DNA from: JAJYUU01 sp963822955
GTDB lineage: Bacteria > Actinomycetota > Actinomycetes > Streptosporangiales > Streptosporangiaceae
Length of the DNA: 64,000 nucleotides
Assembly: GCA_963822955.1 (NCBI GenBank)
Contig: CAWGJS010000002.1
Span: forward strand, 2,108,001-2,172,000
Direction: 5' to 3'
The translations under genes and the position numbers were made by a program. The notes beneath the pieces are model-generated. The model made no database searches and was not told where the DNA came from. It worked only from the letters and a program-made list of their open reading frames with translations. Positions 10,163-18,862 of this stretch are shown here, in pieces; the first letter of the stretch is position 1; every line of letters begins with the position of its first letter.

Positions 10163-10528
10163 TCACGACCGCCGCAAGACCTGGATTGTCCGCCAGGCGC
10201 GGGTCGCCACGTGAAGATTGAACCGTGTGTCCGGGATGCCAAGATCGTGGCCGGACACCTCATGGATCCGCCGGAGCCGGTGCTTCAGGGTGCTGCGGTG
10301 CACGGACAGCGCCGCCGCCATGGCGTCGTAGCTCCCGCCGCAATCCAGGTACTCGCCCAGCGTAACAACAAGCCGTGTGCCATGGACAGCGTCGTACTTC
10401 AGCAGGGCGCCGATCTGGGCCTCCAGGCACGAGCGGGCGAAGTGCCCGATTTCCTCAGTTCTGCCGCCGATCCCGACAGAGCAGGGCGAGCCGTGCATCT
10501 CCGGCTCGCGCATAAGTTCGTCACTGAC
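10163..10528 (-). CDS. PucR/CdaR-type C-terminal helix-turn-helix protein, probably truncated
   Basis: The C-terminal 75 residues match the PucR C-terminal HTH: LVVTLGEYLDCGGSYDAMAA, then LSVHRSTLKHRLRRI near the end. The upstream part (GIGGRTEEIGHFARS) resembles the end of the GGDEF-like central domain, but the rest of that domain and any N-terminal sensor are missing; the family is usually 400-550 residues. The GTG at 10528 or ATG at 10513 are candidate starts. A longer open frame to 10663 would run into the FUSC gene and has no family similarity. I read it as a remnant, or a minimal DNA-binding protein. Confidence 0.55.
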   Translation of the reverse strand, partial: VSDELMREPEMHGSPCSVGIGGRTEEIGHFARSCLEAQIGALLKYDAVHGTRLVVTLGEYLDCGGSYDAMAAALSVHRSTLKHRLRRIHEVSGHDLGIPDTRFNLHVATRAWRTIQVLRRS

Positions 10529-10559
10529 AGCTCTATCGATCCCACCGAGTGTAGCCGTG

Positions 10560-11936
10560 CTACCGGTGCCGGGTGAGGGCGAGGCGCCGGCGCCCTTGCC
10601 TGGCACGCGGCCAGTGGCGGGGCCGCTCGTGCGGCCGGGGCCCGCCCGGAACCCCGGCCTCAAGCGTCTTCCTCAGCCGGTCGAGGAGGCTGACGATCTC
10701 GCCACGCAGTGGCCAGCCCACCGGATGCAGGGCCGGATCGATTCCCAGCACCTCGCTGAGCTCGTTCTGCCGTTGCTGAGCGATGACCAGCTGCGCTTGC
10801 AGCTCGGTGATCAGCCGATCGCGGTCTGGCCGATCGTGCACCTGGGCAAGACGCCCGTACGTCCGTACGCCTTCTGCCAGCTCCTCCAGTGTCCCGGCCA
10901 GCCTGACCTGGACCTCACGATCGCGCACCACGGTGCTGCCATCCGTCAGCCAGGCACTGTCCGCCAGCGACCGCGCGAGCCCGCGGACGGTGATCGCCGC
11001 GTGCTCGAGTGGTTCCAGCTGGGATCGCAGGTTATGGCGAGCCGGGAGCAGCGCTGAGGCGCGCGGGTTCAGCCGGACGCTCTCCTCGGCGTGCCGCAAT
11101 GCGTCATCGACCCGCCTGATCTCCGCGCTCCGCGCTCGCCCCTCGGCCAGCCAGCCCGCCACGGACTCGCGTACGGAACCGGCTCGCAGCCCAGCCGCCA
11201 TCCGCTCCAGCAGGCCGGCCATCTTGTCAGCCAGATCCTCGACGGCCTCTTCCGCCGACTGGATCTGCGGTCTGCCCAACAACAGTCCCGCAGCCAGTCC
11301 AGCCGCCGCTCCCACCAGCGTCTCGATGATCCGGGTGTCAGCCGCATTCCGGATGGTTCCGACAGACAGGATCAGCATGGCGCTGATCGGAACTTCGAGG
11401 ATCGTGTCGCCCAGGTGCAAGGCGAAGCCGATCGCGAGCGCGATCACGATTGTGAGCCCGAGACTCCACCAGGTGAACCCGACCCACACCGACAGGCCAA
11501 CCGCCAGCAGCACGCCGACGAGGACGGCCGTTATCCGGCGGGCCGCGCTGCGCAGCGTCTGGTAAACGCTGACCTGGAGCACGAGCAGTGCGGTGAGCGG
11601 CGCAAGTACGGGGTGCGTAGTGCCCGGCAGCTGCAGGGCTATCACGTAGGCCAGGGTGGCCGTACTGGCAAGCCGCGCAATGATCGCCGCAGCGGACTGA
11701 GCACGATACCGCACCACCGTCAGGCTCTCCGGGGCACGCGACGCAGCGGCGCGGGCTGCCCTGCTGAGCTGCCGCGCCGGGCGCCGGGTCAGCACCGGCC
11801 TGGCCAGCAGCTCATCCCCTCTCTGGTCAGCTCGCATGCCGTTGCACGCGCGCGAGGCCCCCCGGGGCTCGGTTGCTGCCTGCCATGCTTCCGGCGGCAC
11901 AGGGACGCGGTATCCCCGGGCCAGGTAGCGCCGCAC
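10560..11936 (-). CDS. FUSC-family membrane protein (aromatic-acid exporter-like)
   Basis: Up to 458 residues. Seen: an N-terminal block of about six hydrophobic helices (residues about 80-210, e.g. LGLTIVIALAIGFAL), followed by a long charged, helical cytoplasmic region rich in Glu/Arg, ending in a basic tail. This is the FUSC/YccC half-protein layout; relatives include the AaeB aromatic acid efflux component. The start is uncertain: 11936, or an internal ATG at 11837 that removes a poorly conserved stretch. No periplasmic adaptor gene is adjacent, so the substrate is unknown. The 3' end abuts the PucR-like gene on the same strand. Confidence 0.72.
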   Translation of the reverse strand: MRRYLARGYRVPVPPEAWQAATEPRGASRACNGMRADQRGDELLARPVLTRRPARQLSRAARAAASRAPESLTVVRYRAQSAAAIIARLASTATLAYVIALQLPGTTHPVLAPLTALLVLQVSVYQTLRSAARRITAVLVGVLLAVGLSVWVGFTWWSLGLTIVIALAIGFALHLGDTILEVPISAMLILSVGTIRNAADTRIIETLVGAAAGLAAGLLLGRPQIQSAEEAVEDLADKMAGLLERMAAGLRAGSVRESVAGWLAEGRARSAEIRRVDDALRHAEESVRLNPRASALLPARHNLRSQLEPLEHAAITVRGLARSLADSAWLTDGSTVVRDREVQVRLAGTLEELAEGVRTYGRLAQVHDRPDRDRLITELQAQLVIAQQRQNELSEVLGIDPALHPVGWPLRGEIVSLLDRLRKTLEAGVPGGPRPHERPRHWPRARQGRRRLALTRHR

Positions 11937-12029
11937 CGCCTCTAGCGGCCGCGGAACTAGCCGCCCTGCTGATGTGCCGCGGCCCGGATCTCGGCAGCCT
12001 GAGGTCAGCGGGTACTAGCGGAGGCGGCC

Positions 12030-12158
12030 GTGGCAACCGTTCAAGATCCCCACCTGATGCCAATTCGCCACGCACTGGCCATCGGGCACCCGATCGTCCA
12101 GTCGTTCGAGCCGGGCGAGGACTGGCGCTGGTGCTACGTCGACGAGGCCGACGTTTAG
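12030..12158 (+). CDS. 42-residue protein matching the C-terminal half of a zf-UBP domain
   Basis: GTG start at 12030 with GGAGG five bases upstream, encoding 42 residues. The end, HPIVQSFEPGEDWRWCYVDE, closely matches the last part of actinobacterial UBP-type zinc-finger proteins, which are about 80-100 residues. The upstream Cys-containing part of the finger (the CxxC and the CCDSSP region) is absent; only one Cys and two His remain, so a complete zinc site is unlikely. It is 27 bases upstream of the ABM-like gene on the same strand. It could be a remnant, or a short independent protein given its good ribosome-binding site. Confidence 0.5.
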   Translation: MATVQDPHLMPIRHALAIGHPIVQSFEPGEDWRWCYVDEADV

Positions 12159-12185
12159 GGTCGCTGCTCAAGGTCGGGGGTAGTC

Positions 12186-12800
12186 GTGGAGCACGCCGAG
12201 CTCAACCTGATCACCATGGATCCGGCCCGGCTGGGTGAGTCGGTCAGTTACATCGAGACCACGCTTCGCCCCGTGGTCGAGAGTCAGCCTGGCAATCTGG
12301 GCATGTCTCTGCACAAGAACCCGCAACTGGGCGTTGCCGTGCTCGAGGCATTCTGGGTCTCTGGCGACGCGATGCGAGCCGGAGAGCACACGGTCGCGCC
12401 TGGCCGCGACGAGGCGGTCCATCGCGTTGACGGGACGCTGACCGTCGAGCGCTATGCGGTCCCGGTGTTCGAGCGGGAGGGACCCGTGCGCGCCGACGCG
12501 GGCGTCCGGCTGACCCGGCTGGATGTGGAGCCGACAGCGGTCGACGATGCGGTCGAGGTGTTCGGGGACACAGCCGTTCCGTGGCTGGCCGAGACCGGCG
12601 GCTGCCGCTGCCTCATGTACCTTGTCGACTCCCAGTCCGGGCACACGATCAGCGAGACCATCTGGAAGGACACCGACGCCCTGGCCGGCAGCCGGAGCGC
12701 CGCCGCAGCCGCCAGGGCCGAGGCAGTCGCCTCGGCAGGCTGCGTCGTGCGGGGCGTGGAAGAGTACACCGTGGCGTTCAGCTCCGCGCGAAAGTTCTAG
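12186..12800 (+). CDS. Two-domain ABM-like (dimeric alpha/beta barrel) protein
   Basis: A 204-residue protein starting at GTG 12186. It appears to hold two similar ferredoxin-like halves (about 1-95 and 96-204). In the first, VSYIETTLRPVVESQPGNLGMSL followed by EAFWVSGDAM resembles antibiotic-biosynthesis-monooxygenase folds; in the second, GCRCLMYLVDSQSG and ETIWKDTDAL repeat the pattern. No cofactor or catalytic residue can be assigned, and many ABM-fold proteins are structural or stress related. It may be co-transcribed with the small zf-UBP-like gene 27 bases upstream. Confidence 0.55.
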   Translation: MEHAELNLITMDPARLGESVSYIETTLRPVVESQPGNLGMSLHKNPQLGVAVLEAFWVSGDAMRAGEHTVAPGRDEAVHRVDGTLTVERYAVPVFEREGPVRADAGVRLTRLDVEPTAVDDAVEVFGDTAVPWLAETGGCRCLMYLVDSQSGHTISETIWKDTDALAGSRSAAAAARAEAVASAGCVVRGVEEYTVAFSSARKF

Positions 12801-12859
12801 GAATCCTTCACCTCCGCAAGAACCTCGACGGCCAAATACGCTGCCAATACATTTGACGC

Positions 12860-14815
12860 ATGATGAGCGAAGCCGGCGCGAATGCGCCGCGCCGGCTGGA
12901 ATTAGTCAGCACTCCGGCAGGCGAGGTTCGGGCCGCCCTTCGCGCGGGCAACCGTGCACTCAACGTCGACGGTGACCTGCAGGCCAGCAGGCAGCGGTTC
13001 GAGCGTGCCTACCAGCTAGCCGAGCAGGAAGGGAACGCACCCGCCCTCGCCACTGCCGCCCTCGGCCTGGCCGGCTTGTGGGTGGGCGAGCGCCGTACCG
13101 TGACGGGCTGGGTCAAGCTGGAGGCGCGGCTTCAGCAAGCTCTCTCGCTACTCGACGAGCGATCGGCACTCGGCCTCCGGGTCCGCGCCAGGCTCGCCGC
13201 GGAAGCCGATTACCGGCGTGGCGAGCACGCCGCGATCGTAGCCGTGCTGGCCGAGACCCGAGCGTGCTCCGATCCAGTACCGCTAGCCGAGGCGCTGAGC
13301 CTGGCCCATCACTGCCTGCTGGGTCCTGAGCATATTTCGCGCCGCAGGGAACTTGCGGTCGAGCTGATCAAGGTGAGCTTCCGCACCAAGCGCCGCAGTG
13401 ACCTGATGATGGGCCTGCTGTGGCAGACCGCCGACGCGTACTCAGCGGGCGATCCGCATGCGGGCCGTCAACTCGGCGAGCTGCGTAGTGAACTCGGTAA
13501 GCGCGATCACGCCGCGGTCAGCTTCGTCGTCAGCGCGATCGATGCGATGCTGGCCATCCGAGCAGGCCGCCTCGACGAGGCCGAGTCCCTAGCGGAGAAG
13601 TGTGCGCGAAGCGGCGCTGCGGCAGGCGACATCGACTATGAATGGTGGCCGGGCGCTCAGCTGGTCACGATCCGCTGGTACCAGGGCCGTCTTGCCGAGC
13701 TGCTGCCCATGCTGCACGAGCGAGTCCACTCCCCCGCGCTCAGCCCGGTCGACAACTCCGCAGTAGCTGCGCTCGCTGTCGCAGCGGCCCTGCACGGCGA
13801 CCGGCGCACCGCGGTGAGCTCACTTGCAGCCCTGCGCGGCAGCAACCTGGCTAGCCTGCCGCGATCCAGTAGCTGGCTAGTGACGATTAACGGCGTCGTC
13901 GAGGCCGCGTATCTCCTGCGAGACGTCGACCTCGCCGACCGGGCCTATGACCTGCTGCGCAGTCATGCGCACCTGCCGATGCTGGGCGGTCTCGGCGTGA
14001 CCTGCTTCGGGGCGACCGAGCAGGCGCTTGGCGTTGCCTCGCTTGCCCTGGGGCAGCCGGACAGAGCCATCGACCATCTTCGGGCGGCCGTCCAGCTGAA
14101 CCAGGCCCTTGGCCACTGGCCCGCCGTGGTGTCGGCCAGGCAACGGCTGGCACAGGCGTTCGCGCACCGCGGACGGCGGGGAGACGAGGAGGCCGCGCAC
14201 CGCGAACTCGAGATCGCCCGGACCGAGGCCGCGACGCCGGGCAAGACAGCACCGGACCACGTCGCCATGAGAAGCGGCCGTGACACGTTCGCCGAGTGTG
14301 AGCGCGTCGGCCGCAAGTGGCGCGTCACTGTGCACGACCGCAGCGTTCTCGTCGAAGACAGCATTGGCATGGTCCACCTCGCCGTGCTGATCGCCAATCC
14401 CCGGCAGGAGATCGCGGCCGCCGATCTGGTCGCCGGGCTGACCGGGCTGACCGGGCTCGGAACTGCGACTACCGGTGCCGCAGCGGCGCACCCGGTGCTG
14501 GACCGCGAGGCGATCAGCGGGTACCGGAACCGGCTGAAGCAGCTGGATGCTGAAATCGATCAGGCGGTAGCCGGCAGTGACAAGGCAGCCAGCGCCCGCT
14601 CGGAGCGCGAATGGCTGCTGGGCCAGCTCGCCACGGCCTCAGGTCTCGCCGGGCGCACCCGATCCTTTCCGGACGAGGCGGAGCGAGCGCGCGTGGCAGT
14701 CGGCAAGGCAATTCGGCGGGCCCTCGTGCGCATCAGCGACGCGGACACCGTCATCGGCGAGCACCTGCGGCAGGCGCTGCACACCGGCGTGCGTTGCTCC
14801 TACTGGCCGGGCTGA
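12860..14815 (+). CDS. TPR protein with conserved bacterial regulator C-terminal domain
   Basis: A 651-residue cytoplasmic protein. Residues about 20-450 are alpha-helical TPR-like repeats rich in Ala/Leu. The C-terminus (about 470-651) matches a domain found at the end of many actinobacterial ATPase-type regulators: a winged-helix-like core (WRVTVHDRSVLVEDSIGMVHL), a Tyr-Arg-Arg coiled segment (ISGYRNRLKQLDAEIDQAV), then VAVGKAIRRALVRI and the terminal CSYWPG. The ATPase domain that usually precedes this architecture is missing, so it is probably an adaptor or transcriptional regulator without its own NTPase. ATGs at 12860 and 12863 are both possible starts. A 7-bp-armed hairpin follows the stop. 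Confidence 0.6.
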   Translation: MMSEAGANAPRRLELVSTPAGEVRAALRAGNRALNVDGDLQASRQRFERAYQLAEQEGNAPALATAALGLAGLWVGERRTVTGWVKLEARLQQALSLLDERSALGLRVRARLAAEADYRRGEHAAIVAVLAETRACSDPVPLAEALSLAHHCLLGPEHISRRRELAVELIKVSFRTKRRSDLMMGLLWQTADAYSAGDPHAGRQLGELRSELGKRDHAAVSFVVSAIDAMLAIRAGRLDEAESLAEKCARSGAAAGDIDYEWWPGAQLVTIRWYQGRLAELLPMLHERVHSPALSPVDNSAVAALAVAAALHGDRRTAVSSLAALRGSNLASLPRSSSWLVTINGVVEAAYLLRDVDLADRAYDLLRSHAHLPMLGGLGVTCFGATEQALGVASLALGQPDRAIDHLRAAVQLNQALGHWPAVVSARQRLAQAFAHRGRRGDEEAAHRELEIARTEAATPGKTAPDHVAMRSGRDTFAECERVGRKWRVTVHDRSVLVEDSIGMVHLAVLIANPRQEIAAADLVAGLTGLTGLGTATTGAAAAHPVLDREAISGYRNRLKQLDAEIDQAVAGSDKAASARSEREWLLGQLATASGLAGRTRSFPDEAERARVAVGKAIRRALVRISDADTVIGEHLRQALHTGVRCSYWPG

Positions 14816-14846
14816 GCCCGCCGATTTATCGTTCCTGCTGGCGGGC
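14816..14846 (+). terminator. Possible terminator after the TPR regulator
   Basis: GCCCGCC and GGCGGGC form perfect 7-bp arms around a 17-base loop directly after the stop at 14815. No T-run follows. The long loop weakens the call. Confidence 0.4.
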
Positions 14847-14970
14847 GCAGCGACGGCACGGCATGGAACGGGGCGGCACGGGGTGGACCGCCGCATGCAT
14901 GTAAGCCATTAGGCCAACGAGTGGCGCGTGCAACCACTGCAGCACCGTTCGGCGACGATCAGGAGATCTC

Positions 14971-16097
14971 ATGCCACTGCCCGATACTGTGCGCGCGTCA
15001 GCCGCTCGCGGTCTTACGCCATCAACCAGGCGAATCGCTTACCGCTCGCTGGTCACGGCTGCGGTGATCGCGCTCGGGGCGGCAACGGCGGCTCCTGCGA
15101 TGGCCACCACCGCCCCGTCGATGATCCTCGACGGCAACTCGGTCAATATCGCCGTCCAGGGCCCGAACCACAGCCTGAAGTTCTACTGGGCCGTCGTCGG
15201 CACACCCACCTGGCACGCCGAGACGGTGGCCGGGCCGGGAAGCACGTACTCGGCCCCGTCGATGATCCTCGACGGCAACTCGGTCAACATCACCGCGATG
15301 GGCCCGGACCACAAGCTGAAGTTCTACTGGGCCGTCGTCGGCACACCCACCTGGCACGCCGAGACGGTGGCCGGGCCGGGAAGCACGTACTCGGCCCCGT
15401 CGATGATCCTCGACGGCAACTCCGTCAACATCACCGCGATGGGCCCGGACCACAAGCTGAAGTTCTACTGGGCCGTCGTCGGCACACCCACCTGGCACGC
15501 CGAGACGGTGGCCGGGCAGGGAAGCACGTACTCGGCCCCGTCGATGATCCTCGACGGCAACTCCGTCAACATCACCGCAGTCGGCGCGAAACACAAGCTG
15601 AAGTTCTACTGGGCCGTCGTCGGCACACCCACCTGGCATCCCGAGACCGTCGCCGGCGGGGCTCGACCTACTCGGCCCCGTCGATGATCCTCGACGGCAA
15701 CTCCGTCAACATCACCGCAGTCGGACGCGAAAAACAAGCTGAAGTTCTACTGGGCCGTCGTCGGCACACCCACCTGGCATCCCGAGACCGTCGCCGGGCG
15801 GGCTAGCACCTACTCGGCCCCGTCGATGATCCTCGACGGCAACTCCGTCAACATCACCGCGGTCGGCGCGAAAAACAAGCTGAAGTTCTACTGGGCCGTC
15901 GTCGGCACACCCACCTGGCATCCCGAGACCGTCGCCGGCCGGGGTCGACCTACTCGGCCCCGTCGATGATCCTCGACGGCAACTCCGTCAACATCACCGC
16001 GGTCGGCGCGAAAAACAAGCTGAAGTTCTACTGGGCCGTCGTCGGCACACCCACCTGGCATCCCGAGACCGTCGCCGGTCCAGGTTCCGTGCGGTAA
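14971..16097 (+). CDS. Secreted protein of seven 47-residue tandem repeats (frame errors present)
   Basis: The ATG at 14971 follows AGGAG with a 6-base spacer. Residues 1-45 form a signal peptide: basic RR near 20, a hydrophobic AAVIALGAATAAPAMA, then ATTAP. The rest is seven near-identical units with the pattern SMILDGNSVNI, LKFYWAVVGTPTWH, ETVAGPGSTYSAP. The repeat starts at 15118, 15259, 15400, 15541, 15681, 15823 and 15963 are 141, 141, 141, 140, 142 and 140 bases apart, so three single-base shifts interrupt the frame (near 15655, 15725 and 15945). Corrected, it reads through to the TAA at 16095 (about 375 residues). Seven short aromatic-rich beta units suggest a beta-propeller, perhaps lectin-like, in the wall or medium. 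This is inference; no enzyme motif is seen. Confidence 0.75.
15118..16088 (+). repeat. Seven-copy 141-bp tandem repeat
   Basis: Coding repeat inside the secreted protein. Units 2 and 3 are almost base-identical; units 4-7 share the variant THWHPETV-type end and GAKxKLKF segment. The high DNA identity implies recent amplification or gene conversion. It also makes copy number and frame hard to assemble correctly. Confidence 0.9.
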
Positions 16098-16158
16098 GCG
16101 CGCGGGGTGGCGGCCCAGATCGTCGTAAGCCACCACAACGGTAGCAAGCCGTACTAAA

Positions 16159-16191
16159 GCTCACCCCGGGCCTATCAGGCCCGGGGTGAGC
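16159..16191 (+). terminator. Strong hairpin terminator after the repeat protein
   Basis: GCTCACCCCGGGCC and GGCCCGGGGTGAGC are perfect 14-bp arms around the 5-base loop TATCA, 62 bases after the stop of the repeat protein and 47 bases before the baeRF start. There is no T-tract, as is common in high-GC actinobacteria. Confidence 0.85.
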
Positions 16192-16237
16192 GCTGCGGGG
16201 GTAGCGGCTCATGGCACGCTGGGGTGCAGGGGGACTC

Positions 16238-17521
16238 ATGCTCACAGCAGAGACAGTCGGCAGCATCCTGCACTTCGAAGGCGACGGACTCCCGGTAACT
16301 TCCCTGTATGCGCGCGTCGAGCCGGGCGCGGGCCACAGGGAACTGCACGGCCGGGTCTCGAGCCTGCTGGACGAGATCCGTCCGGCCGCGAAGGATGAGA
16401 CGGTCGAGCACGAGGGCCGGCTCTCACTTCGCGATGACATCGCCCGCATCAGGGAAGCGCTCGGAGAGGAGCAGTGGCGCCCCGGCGCGATGGCGATCTT
16501 CGCCTGCAGCGGTCACGGCCTGTATCAGGAGATCCCGCTCCCGCTGCCGGTGCGCGACCAGGTGATCGTGGACGCCATTCCGTTCTCGCGCCCCATGCTC
16601 GCCGTGCTCGAGGAATACGATCGCAGCTGCGTCGCCGTGGTCGATGAGGCCTCAGCGAGGTTGTTTGAGCTGTATCAGGACGAGATGCGGGACCTCGGCG
16701 AGATCTCAGATCCGAAGCTGCGCAAGGCGAACTACGCCGCGGGGTCCACCGAATACGGGGTGCACAACAAGACCGAAGAACTACGCAAACGGCATTACCG
16801 GCACGTGACGGAGCAGCTGACTGATTTGCTGGCGGCCGACGGCTACGACCTGCTGATCGTGGGCGGCCACGAATACGAGGTCCCGGACTTCATCCAGCAG
16901 CTGCCGCGCGATCTGCGGAGCCGGGTCGCCGGGACATTTGCCGTTGACCCCAGCGCGATGCCTCTGGCCGAGCTGCGCAGCAGCGCAACCGCGATCATCG
17001 ATCGCTTTGAGCTCAGCCGCGACCAGCAGCTGGTAGCCGAGGCGCTCGAGCGGGCCGCGACTGGCGGCCTTGCGGCGCTCGGGCTGCCCGACTGCCTCTG
17101 GGCTGGCACTGCTCATGCCATCCAGACTCTGCTTGTGCAGGACGGAGCGTCGGTACCGGGCGTGGTATGCGACGATTCTGGCTGGCTCGCGATGTCCGGG
17201 CATACGTGTCCGCTGTGCGGGAAGACCACCCGGTCAACTCCGGACGTTCTCGACGAGCTCGTGCAGGCCGTGGTTGACGACAGCGGCTCCGTCCGGCATG
17301 TCCGCGCGGAGACAAGACTGAGCGACGTGGTAACCGCCGCTGAGCTGCGCTTCCCGTTGCCTCCCCGCCCAGGCTTGACACCGCCCAGGCTGACACCGGG
17401 CCCTGGCTCACGCCGTGTCAGCCGACCGAGGCGTGCTGAGGCTGGCCCAGCCCATGCCGAGCCGCGCTCACGTCGGCCTCCCCGAGGCCCGCATGAACCA
17501 GTTCATGCCACCTGCGGCTGA
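16238..17521 (+). CDS. baeRF-type release-factor-like protein (Rv2629/Vms1 superfamily)
   Basis: A 427-residue protein of the bacterial archaeo-eukaryotic release factor-like group, related to eRF1/Vms1 peptidyl-tRNA hydrolases. Seen: an N-terminal VSSLLDEIRPA helix region, a central IFACSGHGLYQEIPLP core, DRSCVAVVDEASARLFEL, the helix-rich HNKTEELRKRHYRHVTEQL, and an L7Ae-like end with a CPLCGK cysteine pair near residue 330. The start at 16238 is chosen because GGGGGA lies just upstream. The family core ends near 17370; a roughly 50-residue Pro/Arg-rich tail follows, overlapping the convergent dehydrogenase by 104 bases, so a 3' frame error is possible. Likely role: ribosome rescue or a stress response to stalled translation. 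Confidence 0.7.
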   Translation: MLTAETVGSILHFEGDGLPVTSLYARVEPGAGHRELHGRVSSLLDEIRPAAKDETVEHEGRLSLRDDIARIREALGEEQWRPGAMAIFACSGHGLYQEIPLPLPVRDQVIVDAIPFSRPMLAVLEEYDRSCVAVVDEASARLFELYQDEMRDLGEISDPKLRKANYAAGSTEYGVHNKTEELRKRHYRHVTEQLTDLLAADGYDLLIVGGHEYEVPDFIQQLPRDLRSRVAGTFAVDPSAMPLAELRSSATAIIDRFELSRDQQLVAEALERAATGGLAALGLPDCLWAGTAHAIQTLLVQDGASVPGVVCDDSGWLAMSGHTCPLCGKTTRSTPDVLDELVQAVVDDSGSVRHVRAETRLSDVVTAAELRFPLPPRPGLTPPRLTPGPGSRRVSRPRRAEAGPAHAEPRSRRPPRGPHEPVHATCG

Positions 17522-18356
17522 TCGCCGCCGCGACCGGCAGCGTCGTGGTCCCCGACTCGGCGAGGGCCAGATCGATGTCCTTGGTCGCCCAGCGCAGCGC
17601 AAAATCCGGCGTCTCGTCGCCGGCCGCGATCTTGGCGAGCTTCGCTTGCGCCGCAGGCGCCTCGAGCGGGCTGCCGTGCAGGGCATCCGCGAGCACCGCA
17701 TGGTCAATACCGAGGGTGTCGGCCAGGGCCGCCGACTCGGCGATGCCCTCCATGAGGAAGGCCAGCCAGGCGTTCAGCACGAGCTTCAGGCTGCTGCCCG
17801 TGCCCGCCTCTCCCAGCCACATGGTCCTGCTGCCGATGGCGCCGAATACCGGCTCGAGCGGCTTCCGAGCCGACTCAGGACCCGAAGCGAGGATGTGCAG
17901 ATCTCCGGTCTCGGCTGGACCGCGCGTCCCGGACACCGGAGCGTCCACGAACTGCACATCCGGGCGCTGGCGCGCGACAGTCTCGGCGAGCTCGTGGGTA
18001 GCCCGTACGCCGATGGTTCCCATCTGCGACCAGATCGCCCGGGACCGGATTGCCTTGAGCATGCCCTGGTCGACAGCTACCGAGGTCACGGCGGGCCCGT
18101 CCGGCAGCATCGTGATCACGACATCGGCATTCGCGGCCGCGACGTCCGGACCGGGATGCGCGGTCGCGCCAGCCCCGGTCAGCCGGTCGGCCTTCGCCGA
18201 CGTGCGGTCCCAGACGTTGACTCTCAGCCCCGCTCGCAGCAGGTTGCGGGCCATCGCGCCGCCCATGGTGCCGAGACCGATGACCGCAACCCGCGGGCGC
18301 GCGGCCCCGTTACCGTGTGCCGACCGCGAGGCTCCGTTCGGTCCTGTGCTAGTCAC
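17418..18356 (-). CDS. 3-hydroxyisobutyrate-dehydrogenase-like NAD(P)-dependent reductase
   Basis: A 312-residue beta-hydroxyacid dehydrogenase. Seen: an N-terminal Rossmann motif VAVIGLGTMGGAMARNLLRAG, the substrate loop DAPVSGTRGPAE near residue 135, the catalytic Lys in GTGSSLKLVLNAW near 185, and the all-helical C-domain. Relatives reduce or oxidise short beta-hydroxyacids, glyoxylate or imines, so the substrate cannot be named. The GTG at 18356 is chosen because AGGGGGAA lies directly upstream; an in-frame extension to 18458 has no family similarity. The 3' end converges on the baeRF gene. Confidence 0.82.
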   Translation of the reverse strand: MTSTGPNGASRSAHGNGAARPRVAVIGLGTMGGAMARNLLRAGLRVNVWDRTSAKADRLTGAGATAHPGPDVAAANADVVITMLPDGPAVTSVAVDQGMLKAIRSRAIWSQMGTIGVRATHELAETVARQRPDVQFVDAPVSGTRGPAETGDLHILASGPESARKPLEPVFGAIGSRTMWLGEAGTGSSLKLVLNAWLAFLMEGIAESAALADTLGIDHAVLADALHGSPLEAPAAQAKLAKIAAGDETPDFALRWATKDIDLALAESGTTTLPVAAAISRRWHELVHAGLGEADVSAARHGLGQPQHASVG

Positions 18357-18544
18357 CGCTTCCCCCTGGGTATGGCGGGTATGTCTGACAAGCCCGCACG
18401 CCGCGATGGCCGGCAGCGCCACCGGCTCGGAGGTAGCGCAGCCGGCCGTGCAGTCCACGATTACTGACGGCCAGCGCTGGCGTATCCCCCGAACGGCTAG
18501 CCCCGACAGCTCTGCATCCTGAAGCCGCCCAGGAGGCCCTCACC

Positions 18545-18844
18545 ATGGAATATCTCGTCGAGATGACAACACACGTTCCGGCTCGAACTCCGCAGGACGC
18601 CATCGACGATCTCCGCGCCCGCGAGGCCGCGCGCTCTCGCGAGCTCGCCGCGCAGGGACATCTGCTGCGGCTCTGGCGTCCGCCGCTGCAACCGGGCGAA
18701 TGGCGCACGCTCGGGCTCTTCGCCGCAGCCGACGAGGGTGAGCTAGAAGATGTGCTCGCCTCGATGCCGCTGCGCGTCTGGCGCACTGATCAGGTCACGC
18801 CGCTGTCGCCGCACCCGAACGACCCGGCGATTGCCGAACACTGA
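18545..18844 (+). CDS. Muconolactone delta-isomerase family protein
   Basis: A 99-residue small alpha/beta protein matching the MIase (CatC) family: MEYLVEMTTHVP at the start, an ELAAQGHLLRLWRP segment, and a DEGELEDVLASMPL helix before the final strand. CatC isomerises muconolactone in the beta-ketoadipate pathway, but no other catechol genes are nearby, so a generic role is possible. The ATG at 18545 has AGGAGG seven to eight bases upstream. Confidence 0.8.
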   Translation: MEYLVEMTTHVPARTPQDAIDDLRAREAARSRELAAQGHLLRLWRPPLQPGEWRTLGLFAAADEGELEDVLASMPLRVWRTDQVTPLSPHPNDPAIAEH

Positions 18845-18862
18845 GAGGCCGTTCCCCGTCTG

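Noticed and set aside
14928..15921. Other-frame repetitive proteins over the 141-bp repeat array
   Set aside because: They are shadows created by the repetitive DNA; only the frame with a signal peptide and ribosome-binding site is credible.
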